Positions 50,393-59,840 of a stretch of DNA of 64,000 nt are shown here, in pieces. The stretch is from positions 248,001-312,000 of the forward strand of contig CAVPWU010000003.1 of NCBI GenBank assembly GCA_963709665.1, in the 5' to 3' direction. This DNA is from DASZIT01 sp963709665 (lineage in GTDB: Bacteria; Actinomycetota; Acidimicrobiia; Acidimicrobiales; RAAP-2). The position numbers and the translations under genes are program-made. Below the pieces are notes generated by a model. It did not search any database, had not been told where the DNA came from, and saw nothing but the letters and a program-made list of their open reading frames with translations. Within the stretch, counting starts at the first letter, position 1. Every line of letters starts with the position of its first letter.

Positions 50393-52876
50393 CTACTCCC
50401 CCCCGGCGGTCTCCCCGGCCACCGCCGCCACCGCCGCCACCGCATCCCCGTCGCCCAGGTTCATCACCCGGACCCCGGTGGCGTCCCGGCCCTGCGAGGC
50501 GATCTCCCGGACCGGCATGCGGATGACCACCCCGCTGGTGGAGATGAGGAGGATCTCGTCGTCCAGCGCCGCCATGAAGGCGGCCACCACCTTGCCCCGC
50601 TTGGCGGTGAGCCTGATGCCCCGCACCCCCTGGCCGCCGCGGCCCTGCGGGTTGAACCGCTCGAGCTTGGTCCGCTTGCCGAACCCGGCGTCGGTGACCA
50701 GCAGGATGTCGGCGTCGTCGCGGGCCACGTCGCACGACACCACCTCGTCGCCGGCCTTCAGCCGTACCCCCCGGACCCCGGCGGCGTCACGGCCCATGGC
50801 CCGGACGTCGGTCTCGTTGAACCGGATGGTCATCCCCGACTGGGTGACCAGGAACAGGTCGTCGTCGCCGGAGGTCTCCACCACCCGCACCAGCTCGTCA
50901 CCCTCCCGGAGGTTGATGGCGATGAACCCCTCGCGTCGCGACTTGTCGTACTCGGCGAAGGAGGTCTTCTTGATCTGGCCCAGCTTGGTGGCGAACACCA
51001 GGTAGTGGTCGGCCGAGAAGTCGCGGGTGCCGATGATCGCCTGGATCTTCTCGCTGGGCGACAGCGGTAGCAGGTTGACGATGGCCGTCCCCCGGGCGGT
51101 CCGCTCCTTCATGGGGATCTCCAGCGCCCGCAGCCGGAACACCCGGCCCCGGTTGGAGAACAGCAGCAGGTGGGCGTGGGAGGTGGTGTGGACCACATCG
51201 TCGATGAGGTCCTCCTCCTTCAGCTTGGCCCCCTGCACCCCGCGCCCGCCCCGGCCCTGGGTCCGGAAGGAGTCGGCCGACACCGCCTTCACGTAGCCGG
51301 CCCGGCTCATGGTGACCACCAGCTCCTCGTCGTCCACCAGGTCCTCGACGTTCATGTCGCCGGGATCGTGGGTGATGATCGACCGCCGCTCGTCGGCGAA
51401 CTTCTCGCGGATGGTGCCCAGCTCGCCGGCGATGACGCTCCGGAGCTTGGCCGGGTCGGCCAGGATCGACTCGAGCTCGGCGATCTCCTCGAGGAGCTTG
51501 GCCATCTCCTCCTCGAGGTTGGCCCGGCCCAGCCGGGTCAGCCGGGCCAGGGTCATGTCGAGGATGTGGTTGGCCTGCTCCTCCGAGAACTCGAAGGGGG
51601 TGGCCTGCAGGGCGGCCATGGCCGCCGGCCGGTCCTCCGACCCCCGGATGGTGGCGATCACCGCGTCGAGCATGTCGATGGCCTTCAGCAGGCCCTCCAC
51701 CACGTGGGCCCGGGCCCGGGCCTTGGCCAGCAGGAACTCCGACCGGCGGGTGACCACCTCGACCTGGTGGGCGATGTAGTGGGTGAGGATCTGGGCCAGG
51801 TTCAGGGTGCGGGGCACCCCGTCGACCAGCGCCACGGCGTTGACCGAAAAGCTGGTCTGCAGCGGCGTCTGCTTGTAGAGGTTGTTGAGGACCACGTTGG
51901 CGTTGGCGTCACGCTTGAGGCGCACCACCAGCCGGGTCTCGCCCCCGGCCGAGTCGTCCTGCAGCTCGGCGATGCCGTCGAGGTCGCCCGCCCGCACCAG
52001 GTCCTCGATCCGCTTGGAGACGCTGGCGATGGAGGTCTGGTAGGGCATCTCCGTCACGATGATCCGGGTGGCGCCGTCGCGCCCCTCGGTGATCTCGGCC
52101 ACCGCCCGCAGCTTGATGGAGCCCCGTCCGGTCCGGAAGGCGTCGAGGATCCCCTGGCGGCCCAGGATCAGGGCCCCGGTCGGGAAGTCGGGCCCCTTCA
52201 CGAACTCCATCAGGTCGTCGGGGGTGGCGTCGGGGTGCTCGAGCAGGTGGACGGTGGCGTCGATGACCTCGCCCAGGTTGTGGGGCGGGATGTTGGTGGC
52301 CATCCCCACCGCGATGCCCTGGGACCCGTTGACCAGGATGTTGGGGAACCGGGCCGGGAGGACGGTCGGCTCCTCGGAGGTGGCGTCGTAGGTGGGCTCG
52401 AAGTCGACGGTGTCCTGGTCGATGCCGGCCATCAGCTCGAGGGCCAGCGACTCCAGCCGGCACTCGGTGTAGCGCATGGCCGCCGGGCCCTCGTCCGGCC
52501 CGGTGCCCCCGAAGTTGCCGTGGCCGTCGATCAGCGGGTGGCGCATCGAGAAGGTCTGGACCATCCGGGCCAGGGCCTCGTAGATGGAGGAGTCGCCGTG
52601 CGGGTGGTAGTAGCCCATCACGTCGCCCACCACCTGGGCGCACTTGGTGTGGGGCCGGTCGGGGCGGAGCCCCTTGTCGAACATGGAGTAGAGGATCCGG
52701 CGGTGGACCGGCTTCAGCCCGTCCCGCACGTCGGGCAGGGCCCGGGAGACGATGACCGACATGGAGTACTCGAGGAACGAGCGCTCCATCTCCTCCTGGA
52801 TCTCGATGGGCTCGATGGACCCGGACACCGGCCCGTCGTCGGTGCCGGTGGTCCCGTCGTTGTCCCCTGGTGCCAT
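50393..52876 (-). CDS. gyrA: DNA gyrase subunit A
   Basis: Type II topoisomerase cleavage subunit, 827 residues. N-terminal breakage-reunion domain with catalytic Tyr136 (AMRYTECRLE), quinolone-binding helix HPHGDSSIYEAL (Ser96 equivalent to E. coli Ser83; Glu100 in the Asp87 position), then the C-terminal beta-pinwheel with the GyrA box QGRGGRG and repeated 'GRGG/GvRG' blades. ATG 52876 lies 70 bp after gyrB's stop, the usual gyrB-gyrA operon. The last residues are Ala/Val/Gly-rich. Acts with GyrB to introduce negative supercoils. Confidence 0.97.
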   Translation of the reverse strand: MAPGDNDGTTGTDDGPVSGSIEPIEIQEEMERSFLEYSMSVIVSRALPDVRDGLKPVHRRILYSMFDKGLRPDRPHTKCAQVVGDVMGYYHPHGDSSIYEALARMVQTFSMRHPLIDGHGNFGGTGPDEGPAAMRYTECRLESLALELMAGIDQDTVDFEPTYDATSEEPTVLPARFPNILVNGSQGIAVGMATNIPPHNLGEVIDATVHLLEHPDATPDDLMEFVKGPDFPTGALILGRQGILDAFRTGRGSIKLRAVAEITEGRDGATRIIVTEMPYQTSIASVSKRIEDLVRAGDLDGIAELQDDSAGGETRLVVRLKRDANANVVLNNLYKQTPLQTSFSVNAVALVDGVPRTLNLAQILTHYIAHQVEVVTRRSEFLLAKARARAHVVEGLLKAIDMLDAVIATIRGSEDRPAAMAALQATPFEFSEEQANHILDMTLARLTRLGRANLEEEMAKLLEEIAELESILADPAKLRSVIAGELGTIREKFADERRSIITHDPGDMNVEDLVDDEELVVTMSRAGYVKAVSADSFRTQGRGGRGVQGAKLKEEDLIDDVVHTTSHAHLLLFSNRGRVFRLRALEIPMKERTARGTAIVNLLPLSPSEKIQAIIGTRDFSADHYLVFATKLGQIKKTSFAEYDKSRREGFIAINLREGDELVRVVETSGDDDLFLVTQSGMTIRFNETDVRAMGRDAAGVRGVRLKAGDEVVSCDVARDDADILLVTDAGFGKRTKLERFNPQGRGGQGVRGIRLTAKRGKVVAAFMAALDDEILLISTSGVVIRMPVREIASQGRDATGVRVMNLGDGDAVAAVAAVAGETAGGE

Positions 52877-52946
52877 GTGCAGTCTCAGTCCTTACCGTGT
52901 GCGTGACCGTGGAAGAGCCGGTCGGCCCGGGCGGGGCCGGCGGGGC

Positions 52947-54896
52947 TCAGATGTCGAGGAAGCGGACGTCCTTGGCGTTGGTCTGGATGAAGGTGCGCCG
53001 GAGGTCGACGTCCTCCCCCATCAGGACCGAGCAGACCTCGTCGGCCAGGGCGGCCTGCTCCACCCCCACCTGCAGCAGCGACCGGCGCCCCGGGTCCATG
53101 GTGGTGTCGCGGAGCTCGCTGAAGTCCATCTCCCCCAGGCCCTTCAGGCGCTGGAAGTCGGCCTTGTGGTTGGGGTGCTCGACCAGAAAGGCGTCCTTGG
53201 CGGCGTCGTCCTTCAGGTAGATCTTCTCCTTGCCGACCAGGGTGGAGTAGAGGGGCGGCTGGGCCACGTAGACGAAGCCCCCCTCCACCAGCGGCTTCAT
53301 CTGACGGAAGAAGAACGTCAGCAGCAGGGTGCGGATGTGGGAGCCGTCGACGTCGGCGTCGGCCAGGATGATCACCTTGTGGTAGCGGATCTTGGCCACG
53401 TCGAACTCGTCGGCCAGGCCGGCGCCGATGGCGGAGATGAGCGCCTGGATCTCGGTGTTCTTCAGCATCTTGTCGATGCGGGCCCGCTCGACGTTGAGGA
53501 TCTTCCCGCGGATGGGGAGGATGGCCTGGCGCCGGGGATCCCGGGCGTCCTTGGCCGAGCCGCCGGCCGAGTTGCCCTCGACGATGAAGATCTCCGACTC
53601 CCGGGGGTCCCGCGACGAGCAGTCGACCAGCTTGCCGGGCAGCCCGGCCCCGTCGAGGGCCGACTTCCGCCGGGTCAGGTCCCGGGCGGACTGGGCGGCC
53701 ACCCGGGCCCGGGAGGCCAGCTGGGCCTTCTGGATGATCTGGTTGGCCTCGCGGGGGTTCTCCTCGAACCACTCGGCCAACTTCTCGTTGGTGGCCCGCT
53801 CCACCAGCGACCGGACCGGCACGTTGCCCAGCTTGGCCTTGGTCTGGCCCTCGAACTGGGGCTCCTGCAGGCGGACCGAGATGATGGCGGTCAGGCCCTC
53901 GCGGATGTCCTCGCCGCTGAAGTTGGGGTCCTTCTCCTTCAGGGTGCCCTTGGCCCGGGCGTACTTGTTGGCCACGTTGGTGAGGGCCTTCTTGAAGCCC
54001 TCCTCGTGCATGCCGCCGTCGACGGTGGAGATGCCGTTGGCGAAGGAGTGGATGCTCTCGTAGAACCCGGAGTTCCACTGGAGGGCCACCTCCACCTCCA
54101 TGGTGTCCTCGGTGCGGGTGTACGACCCGACCTTCCGGAACAGCGCCTCCTTCGAGGCGTTGAGGTGCCGGACGTAGTCGACGATGCCGTCCTTGTACCG
54201 GAACGGGGCCTGGGGCTTGCCGTCGGGCCGCTCGTCGGTGAACCGGATCTCGAGGCCCTTGTTCAGGAAGGCCATCACCTGCAGGCGCTCGATGACCGTC
54301 TGGGCCCGGAACTCGATCTCGTCGAAGATGGAGCCGTCCGGCCAGAAGGTGATGGTGGTGCCGGTGCGGCCGTGGGGGGCCTTGCCGGTGACCTCGAGCT
54401 TGCCGACCGGGCGCCCCCCGTCCTTGAACTCCATGACGTGGTGGTCGCCGCCGCTGTCGATCTCCAGCAGGAGGCGGGTGGAGAGGGCGTTGACCACCGA
54501 CACCCCCACGCCGTGGAGGCCGCCGGAGACCTTGTAGCCGCCGCCCTCGCCGAACTTGCCGCCGGCGTGGAGGACGGTGAGGACCACCTCGGCCGCCGAC
54601 TTGCCCTTCTGGCCCTTCATCGGACCGGTGGGGATGCCCCGCCCGTCGTCGACGACCCGGACCCCCCCGTCGGCCAGGAGGGTCACGTCGATGCGGGTGC
54701 AGTGGCCGGCCATCGCCTCGTCCACCGAGTTGTCCACCACTTCCCACACCAGGTGGTGGAGGCCGGCGGGACCGGTGCTCCCGATGTACATGCCCGGCCG
54801 CTTGCGGACGGGGTCGAGCCCCTCCAGGACGGTGATGTCGTCAGCGCCGTAGGTCGCCGGGACCACGGTGCGCTCGTCCTCAGATTTCAGCGCCAC
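52947..54896 (-). CDS. gyrB: DNA gyrase subunit B
   Basis: ATPase subunit, 649 residues. GHKL ATP site (VVDNSVDEAMAGHC, VVDDGRGIPTG, GGLHGVGVSVVNALS), transducer domain, and TOPRIM with EGNSAGGSA, ILADADVDGSHI and the C-terminal RRTFIQTNAKDVRFLDI. The TOPRIM signature has Asn442 where most gyrases have Asp (EGDSAGG; E. coli Asp426). The GTG start at 54896 begins V(M)ALKSEDER. The gene precedes gyrA in the same operon. Confidence 0.97.
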   Translation of the reverse strand: MALKSEDERTVVPATYGADDITVLEGLDPVRKRPGMYIGSTGPAGLHHLVWEVVDNSVDEAMAGHCTRIDVTLLADGGVRVVDDGRGIPTGPMKGQKGKSAAEVVLTVLHAGGKFGEGGGYKVSGGLHGVGVSVVNALSTRLLLEIDSGGDHHVMEFKDGGRPVGKLEVTGKAPHGRTGTTITFWPDGSIFDEIEFRAQTVIERLQVMAFLNKGLEIRFTDERPDGKPQAPFRYKDGIVDYVRHLNASKEALFRKVGSYTRTEDTMEVEVALQWNSGFYESIHSFANGISTVDGGMHEEGFKKALTNVANKYARAKGTLKEKDPNFSGEDIREGLTAIISVRLQEPQFEGQTKAKLGNVPVRSLVERATNEKLAEWFEENPREANQIIQKAQLASRARVAAQSARDLTRRKSALDGAGLPGKLVDCSSRDPRESEIFIVEGNSAGGSAKDARDPRRQAILPIRGKILNVERARIDKMLKNTEIQALISAIGAGLADEFDVAKIRYHKVIILADADVDGSHIRTLLLTFFFRQMKPLVEGGFVYVAQPPLYSTLVGKEKIYLKDDAAKDAFLVEHPNHKADFQRLKGLGEMDFSELRDTTMDPGRRSLLQVGVEQAALADEVCSVLMGEDVDLRRTFIQTNAKDVRFLDI

Positions 54897-55043
54897 AGGC
54901 GCGCCCTTTCACACATAGTCCGGTCTCCGGGGATCGGGGGGCCCGCTCCGCCGTGCTGCTGTGCACACCCCCGTGCCCCAGCGGGAGAGCTCCCGATTCC
55001 GATGCTCCAGTGTACCCGAGAGGGGGCCGGTCCCCTCCCATGG

Positions 55044-55376
55044 TCAGCCCGCCGAACCGCCCGTCGGGCGGCGGACCCGGACCTCGAGGTGGAAGGGTCT
55101 CGGGGCGCCGGTGACCTCGGCCACCCGGTCGAGCAGGTCCTCCCCCAGGTGCCGCACCTGGGTGGCCCAGGCGGGGTGGTCCACGCTCACCACCAGGGCC
55201 TCGGCGTCCAGCCGCACCGGCCGGACGTGGGCGGCCACCGCCGGGCCCACGATCTCCCCCCACTGGGCGAACAGGCGCCCGATCCCGGCCGAGGTGCCCA
55301 GCCCCAGGTCGCCGGAGACCCGGTTGAGCGAGCTGTCCAGCCGGCGCGGCCCGTGGTCCTCCCGGCGGGGGCTCAT
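55044..55376 (-). CDS. DUF721 / DciA-like protein
   Basis: 110 residues with the DUF721 core: IGRLFAQWGEIVGPAVAAHV and ALVVSVDHPAWATQVRHLGE, then LLDRVAEVTGAPRPFHLEVR. DUF721 proteins include DciA, the ancestral loader of the replicative helicase, and the recF-dciA-gyrB order is typical of actinobacteria. ATG 55376 overlaps the recF stop by 4 bp (ATGA), so it is coupled. Confidence 0.85.
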   Translation of the reverse strand: MSPRREDHGPRRLDSSLNRVSGDLGLGTSAGIGRLFAQWGEIVGPAVAAHVRPVRLDAEALVVSVDHPAWATQVRHLGEDLLDRVAEVTGAPRPFHLEVRVRRPTGGSAG

Positions 55377-56464
55377 CCCGGACCCCCCCGGCTGACCACC
55401 CCGGCCGGCTCGACGGTGTAGACGGCGGCGGCGTCCACCTCGGGCGGGGGCGGCAGGGCGGTGGTGAGCAGGGACTGTCCGGGCGGGAGCCCCTCGAGCA
55501 GGGCGCGGGACCGGTAGGGGTCCAGCTCGGAGAAGACGTCGTCGAGCAGCAGCACCGGGGCCGAGCCCAGCCGCTCGGTGGCCAGCTGGTGGGCGGCCAG
55601 CCGGAGGGCCAGCGCCAGCGAGCGCTGCTCGCCCTGCGAGGCGTGGGTCCGACCGGCCAGGCCGCCCAGGGTCAGCTCCAGCTCGTCCCGGTGGGGCCCG
55701 GCCCGGGTCACCCCCCGGGCGGTGTCGTCGGGCCGGGCGTCGAGCAGGGCGTCGAGCAGGCGGCCGGTCCACGACCGGCGGTAGGCCATCCCCACCGGCA
55801 GGTCGGTGGCCGACAGCCGGGCGTAGTGCTCGGTCACCACCGGCGCCAGCCGGACGGCCAGGGCCTCCCGGGCCTCCACCAGCGCCGTCCCGGCGGCATC
55901 CAGCCGCTCGTCCCAGACGTCGAGGGTGGTGGCCAGCTCGGGGCTCAGCCGCCCGCCCGAGCGCCGGAGGAGGGCCGACCGCTGCCGGAGGATCTTCTCC
56001 ACCTCGTCGACGTGGACGGCCGAGCGGGGCTCGATCACCGCCAGGGCCTCGTCGAGGAACCGGCGGCGCTCGGCGGGGCCCTCGCGCACCACGCCGATGT
56101 CCTCCGGCGAGAACACCGTGGTGCGGAGGGCGTCGTGGAGGTCGACCCGGCGGCGGACCGCCTGGCGGTTGACCATGGTCCGGGACCGGCCGGCGGCGGT
56201 CAGCTCGGCCTCGATGTCGATGGCCCGCTCCCCCACCTGGGTGCGGGCCCGCAGCACGGCGCTGTCGGCTCCCGCCCGGACCATGGCCTCCTTGGGGGAG
56301 CCCCGGAACGACTGGAGGGTGGCCAGGTAGGCGACGGCCTCCAGGAGGCTGGTCTTCCCGGACCCGTTCCGGCCGGTGATCACCGTGGTGCCGGCCGGTT
56401 CCGGGGTCAGCGTGGCCGACGACAGGTTCCGGAAGTCGGTGAGGGTCAGGGAGATCAGGTGCAC
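55373..56464 (-). CDS. recF: DNA replication/repair protein RecF
   Basis: SMC-like ABC ATPase for gap repair, 363 residues. Walker A GRNGSGKT at 31-38, signature region SQGEQRSLALALRLA, and Walker B VLLLDDVFSELD. N-terminal HLISLTLTDFRNL is characteristic. GTG start at 56464, 28 bp after dnaN. Conserved position dnaA-dnaN-recF. Confidence 0.95.
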   Translation of the reverse strand: MHLISLTLTDFRNLSSATLTPEPAGTTVITGRNGSGKTSLLEAVAYLATLQSFRGSPKEAMVRAGADSAVLRARTQVGERAIDIEAELTAAGRSRTMVNRQAVRRRVDLHDALRTTVFSPEDIGVVREGPAERRRFLDEALAVIEPRSAVHVDEVEKILRQRSALLRRSGGRLSPELATTLDVWDERLDAAGTALVEAREALAVRLAPVVTEHYARLSATDLPVGMAYRRSWTGRLLDALLDARPDDTARGVTRAGPHRDELELTLGGLAGRTHASQGEQRSLALALRLAAHQLATERLGSAPVLLLDDVFSELDPYRSRALLEGLPPGQSLLTTALPPPPEVDAAAVYTVEPAGVVSRGGPG

Positions 56465-56491
56465 GGGGTCGTCGGCGGGTACCGCCCGGGA

Positions 56492-57631
56492 TCAGGAGAC
56501 GCGCACGGGCATCAGGAGGTACCGGAAGTCGCTGCGCTCGGCGGCCCGGACCGTGGCCGGCTTGGTGGCGTCCACCGTCTCGAGGAGCACCTCGTCGCCG
56601 GCCACCGCCTCCACGCCGTCGATGAGGTAGCTGGGGTTGAAGGCGATGGTGAGCTCGGCGCCCTCGAAGTCGGCGTCCACCGTCTCGCTGGCGTCGCCGA
56701 CCTCCTGCGAGACCACGGTCAGGTCCACCCCGCCCGGCCGCATCGACAGGCGGACCGGGGTGGTGTTGTCCCGGACCAGCAGGCGGACCCGCCGGAGGGC
56801 GTCGAGCAGGGAGTCCTTGCCCACATGGAGGCGGTTGGGGTACTCCGGGGGGATCAGCTGGCGGTAGTCCGGGTAGCTGCCGTCGAGGAGCCGGGTGCTC
56901 ACCCGGACCTCGCCGGCGGTGAAGGTCACGTCGTGGTCGCCGATGGAGAGCCCGACCATGGTGGGCCCCGCCTCGTCCTCCTCCGACCGCCTGGTGTCCT
57001 TCGCCCCCAGGGACGACAGGCGCTGGAGCTCGGTGAGGGCGCGGGCCGGCACCAGGATCTGGGTGGCGTCCAGGGAGGCGTCGGTGCCCTCGATGTCCCG
57101 GAGGGCCAGCCGGTAGGAGTCGGTGGCCACCAGCCGGATCCCGCTGCCCTCGGTGGCGATGAGCACACCGGTGAGCAGGGGGCGGGCGTCGTCGCTGGAG
57201 GCGGCCCGCACCACCTGGCGCAGGGCGTCCACCAGCCCGTCGGCGGGGAGGAAGGTCCCCGGGGCGGGCGGCTCGGGGAGGGTGGGGAAGTCGTCGAGGG
57301 GGAAGGTCCGGAGGCTGAACCGCGAGCGGGCGGCGGCGATCTCGATCTTGTCGTCCTCCGACTCGATGGTCACCGCCCCGGGCTCGAGGGAGCGGACGAT
57401 GTCGGACAGGAGCCGCGAGGGGGCCACGCACGCCCCGTCGGCCAGGCCGATGGCCTCGGTCGACACGTGGACGGTGAGGTCGAGGTCGGTGCCGGCCACC
57501 AGCAGCCGGTTCCCGTCGGCCTCGATGCGCACCCCGTTGAGGGCGGCCGACGGCGTGGCGCGTGCGCTGACCGCCCGCCCGGCGGTCGTGAGTGCCTCTA
57601 CCAGGGAGTCGCGTTCGCAGCGGAACTTCAC
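56492..57631 (-). CDS. dnaN: DNA polymerase III beta sliding clamp
   Basis: 379 residues with the three-domain clamp fold: KFRCERDSLVEALTTAGRAV, NRLLVAGTDLDLTVHV, YPDYRQLIPPEYPNRLHV and the C-terminal SDFRYLLMPVRVS (the YLLMPVR end is diagnostic). GTG 57631 has AAAGGA upstream. Tethers polymerase III to DNA. It is separated from dnaA by a 301-bp non-coding gap that may be part of the origin. Confidence 0.97.
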   Translation of the reverse strand: MKFRCERDSLVEALTTAGRAVSARATPSAALNGVRIEADGNRLLVAGTDLDLTVHVSTEAIGLADGACVAPSRLLSDIVRSLEPGAVTIESEDDKIEIAAARSRFSLRTFPLDDFPTLPEPPAPGTFLPADGLVDALRQVVRAASSDDARPLLTGVLIATEGSGIRLVATDSYRLALRDIEGTDASLDATQILVPARALTELQRLSSLGAKDTRRSEEDEAGPTMVGLSIGDHDVTFTAGEVRVSTRLLDGSYPDYRQLIPPEYPNRLHVGKDSLLDALRRVRLLVRDNTTPVRLSMRPGGVDLTVVSQEVGDASETVDADFEGAELTIAFNPSYLIDGVEAVAGDEVLLETVDATKPATVRAAERSDFRYLLMPVRVS

Positions 57632-57932
57632 CAGGGCGTCCTTTCGGGGTCTGTCGGTTGTGTCTCTTCTGTTCTCTTAATTGAGAGAGTGGAGGTAATA
57701 GGGGGTGTGGATTGTGGACAGCCGACGATCAGTGCAGCGTACGGCAGGTTTCTCTGTCCACCGTTGATCCCCCGTATCCCGCGCCAGGTGTCTGCGGGCT
57801 TTCCGGAAGGTGTCGGGTTATGGAAAAGTTCATGCGAATTCACAGACTTGCCACAGGTGGACACGGGGATCTCCACAGGTGGTGCACACCCTATGGATAG
57901 TGGTGGGGCGGGAGCCAGGGCGGGGTCCGGGC
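57632..57932. other. dnaA-dnaN intergenic region, candidate part of oriC
   Basis: Non-coding, less GC-rich than its surroundings. DnaA-box-like nonamers: TGTGGATTG (57706-57714) and TGTGGACAG (57714-57722), overlapping by one base; CTGTCCACC (57754-57762); TTGCCACAG (57848-57856); and CTCCACAG (57871-57878). TTAATTGAGAGAG near 57677-57690 is the most AT-rich stretch. In actinobacteria oriC usually lies between dnaA and dnaN. Confidence 0.65.
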
Positions 57933-59339
57933 TCATGAGCCGTTCTTGATCCGGAGGATGAGCTCGGTCACCTGGTTGTAGATCTGGTGCCGCTCCTTCA
58001 TCAGGTTGGAGATCTTCTCGACGGCGTGCATCACGGTGGTGTGGTCCCGGCCACCGAACTCGCGGGCGATGGCCGGGTAGCTGAAGTCGGTGAGGTCCCG
58101 GAAGACGTACATGCCGATCTGGCGGGCGGTGACCAGGGGACGGCGGCGGTTGGGCCCCCGGAGCTCGTCGATGCTGAAGCCGAAGGTCTCGGAGGTGGCG
58201 TCGAGGATCATCTGGGGGGTGATCCGGCGGGGCTGGTCGGCCGAGACGATGTCGGAGAGGACGTGCTCGGCCAGCTCCCGGCTGAGGGGCTGCCGGTTGA
58301 GGCTGGCGTAGGCGGTGACCCGGATCAGGGCCCCCTCCAGCTCCCGGATGTTGTCCTTGACGTGGGTGGCGATCAGCTCGAGCACCTCGTCGGGGACGTA
58401 GACCTGCTCGCGCTCGGCCTTGGTCTGGAGGATGGCCAGCCGGGTCTCGAGCTCGGGGGGCTGCACCTCGGTGATCAGACCGGAGAGGAACCGGCTGCGG
58501 AGGCGGTCCTCGAGGGTGGCGATGGACTTGGGGGGCCGGTCGGAGGTGAGCACGATCTGCTTGGAGGCCCCGTAGAGGGAGTTGAAGGTGTGGAAGAACT
58601 CCTCCTGGAGCGACTCCTTGCCCTCCATGAACTGCACGTCGTCGATGAGGAGGACGTCGCACTCCCGGTAGCGGCGTTTGAAGGCGGTGGTGGCGTTGGT
58701 GCGGATGGCGTCCACGAATTCGTTCATGAAGGTCTCGGTGGAGACGTACCGGACGTGGCGCCCGTTGAAGTTCTCGAGGACGTAGTTCCCGATGGCGTGG
58801 AGCAGGTGGGTCTTGCCCAGCCCGGCGTCCCCGTAGATGAACAGCGGGTTGTAGGAGCGGGCGGGGGCCTCGGCCACCGACTGGGCGGCGGCATGGGCGA
58901 ACCGGTTGGAGGAGGCGATGACGAAGGTGTCGAAGGTGTACCGGCTGTCGAGGACCGGGGAGTCGAACCGGCTCCGGGACGAGCCGTTGCGGCTGGCGTC
59001 CCCGTCGTGGCCCCCTGGGGCCCGGCTCGACCGGTTGTCGGGCTGGTCGGGGTCCCTCCCGGGCAGGGCCTCCTCGGCCGGCTCGTAGAGCGGGGCGACC
59101 ACGTCGAGACGGATCTGCAGCGGGCGTCCGACGGTGCTGACCACGGTGTCGCGGATCAGGCCCAGGAACCGTGACTCGACGCGGTCACGGATGAGGGTGT
59201 TGGGAACCCCCAGGATCATCTCGTCCTCGGTGATGGACAGCGGGGTGATCCCCGACAGGTAGGCCTGCCAGATCGCCTCGGAGACCTGCTCGCGCAGTGC
59301 CTCCGAGCAGAGTATCCACAACCCCTCGGTGTCGTTCAC
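57933..59339 (-). CDS. dnaA: Chromosomal replication initiator protein DnaA
   Basis: 468 residues: domain I (WILCSEALREQVSEAIWQAY), a variable Asp/Ser/Arg-rich domain II, the AAA+ domain III (NPLFIYGDAGLGKTHLLHAI; Walker B LLIDDVQF; RLRSRFLSGLI), and domain IV with the DnaA signature GGRDHTTVMHAVEKI. GTG 59339 has GGAGG 7 nt upstream; the longer reading frame upstream contains DnaA-box-like sequence and is not coding. Initiates replication at oriC. Confidence 0.96.
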   Translation of the reverse strand: MNDTEGLWILCSEALREQVSEAIWQAYLSGITPLSITEDEMILGVPNTLIRDRVESRFLGLIRDTVVSTVGRPLQIRLDVVAPLYEPAEEALPGRDPDQPDNRSSRAPGGHDGDASRNGSSRSRFDSPVLDSRYTFDTFVIASSNRFAHAAAQSVAEAPARSYNPLFIYGDAGLGKTHLLHAIGNYVLENFNGRHVRYVSTETFMNEFVDAIRTNATTAFKRRYRECDVLLIDDVQFMEGKESLQEEFFHTFNSLYGASKQIVLTSDRPPKSIATLEDRLRSRFLSGLITEVQPPELETRLAILQTKAEREQVYVPDEVLELIATHVKDNIRELEGALIRVTAYASLNRQPLSRELAEHVLSDIVSADQPRRITPQMILDATSETFGFSIDELRGPNRRRPLVTARQIGMYVFRDLTDFSYPAIAREFGGRDHTTVMHAVEKISNLMKERHQIYNQVTELILRIKNGS

Positions 59340-59699
59340 ATGGGCCTCCGCCCTTGCACAGCGCCGGCGGTCCACAGCAACATCCACACCTGTGGATTTC
59401 GCCTTGTGGTGAAACGACCCGCCCCCCGGGGGGAACAAGGCGGCGCTGCCGGATCTGCTCGATTGCGTTCGTTCGTGTGCGGTGGGAGCGGACTGCCCGG
59501 TCCGTCGGTCTCACGGTGCTCCCACTGCGGTTCTCCGAACGGTACACCGTGTCCGTGGGGCCCGCCGACGGCCCTCCGACTAGAGGAACCGCCCGGATCG
59601 CGCCTAGCATGAGGGGAACTGCCCTAGTCGTCGTGACGGGCCCCCCCGCCGTGCGGCGCACCCGAGCACACGGTTTCGGGTGAGGAAGGAAGTGGAACG
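59340..59699. other. dnaA-rpmH intergenic region with paired DnaA boxes
   Basis: 360 bp separating divergent dnaA and rpmH. ATCCACA-CC-TGTGGAT (59382-59397) is two DnaA-box cores head to head; GGTCCACAG lies just before, near 59369-59377, and GTATCCACA (59312-59320) lies inside the 5' end of dnaA. It probably carries dnaA autoregulation and perhaps origin function, plus the rpmH promoter (TAGCAT -10-like hexamer near 59605). Confidence 0.6.
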
Positions 59700-59834
59700 G
59701 TGAAACGAACCTATCAACCGAACGTGCGCAAGCGCGCCAAGACCCATGGCTTCCGGAAGCGGATGTCGACCAAGGCCGGGCGGGCTGTGATCCGTTCGCG
59801 CCGCCTGAAGGGTCGCCAACGGCTGTCGGCCTGA
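59700..59834 (+). CDS. rpmH: 50S ribosomal protein L34
   Basis: 44-residue basic protein starting V(M)KRTYQPNVRKRAKTHGFRK and ending LKGRQRLSA, the invariant L34 pattern (TYQPN, KTHGFRKRM, GRAVIRSRR). The GTG at 59700 has AAGGAAGTGG upstream. First gene of rpmH-rnpA-yidD-yidC-jag. Confidence 0.96.
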   Translation: MKRTYQPNVRKRAKTHGFRKRMSTKAGRAVIRSRRLKGRQRLSA

Positions 59835-59840
59835 TCCCGG

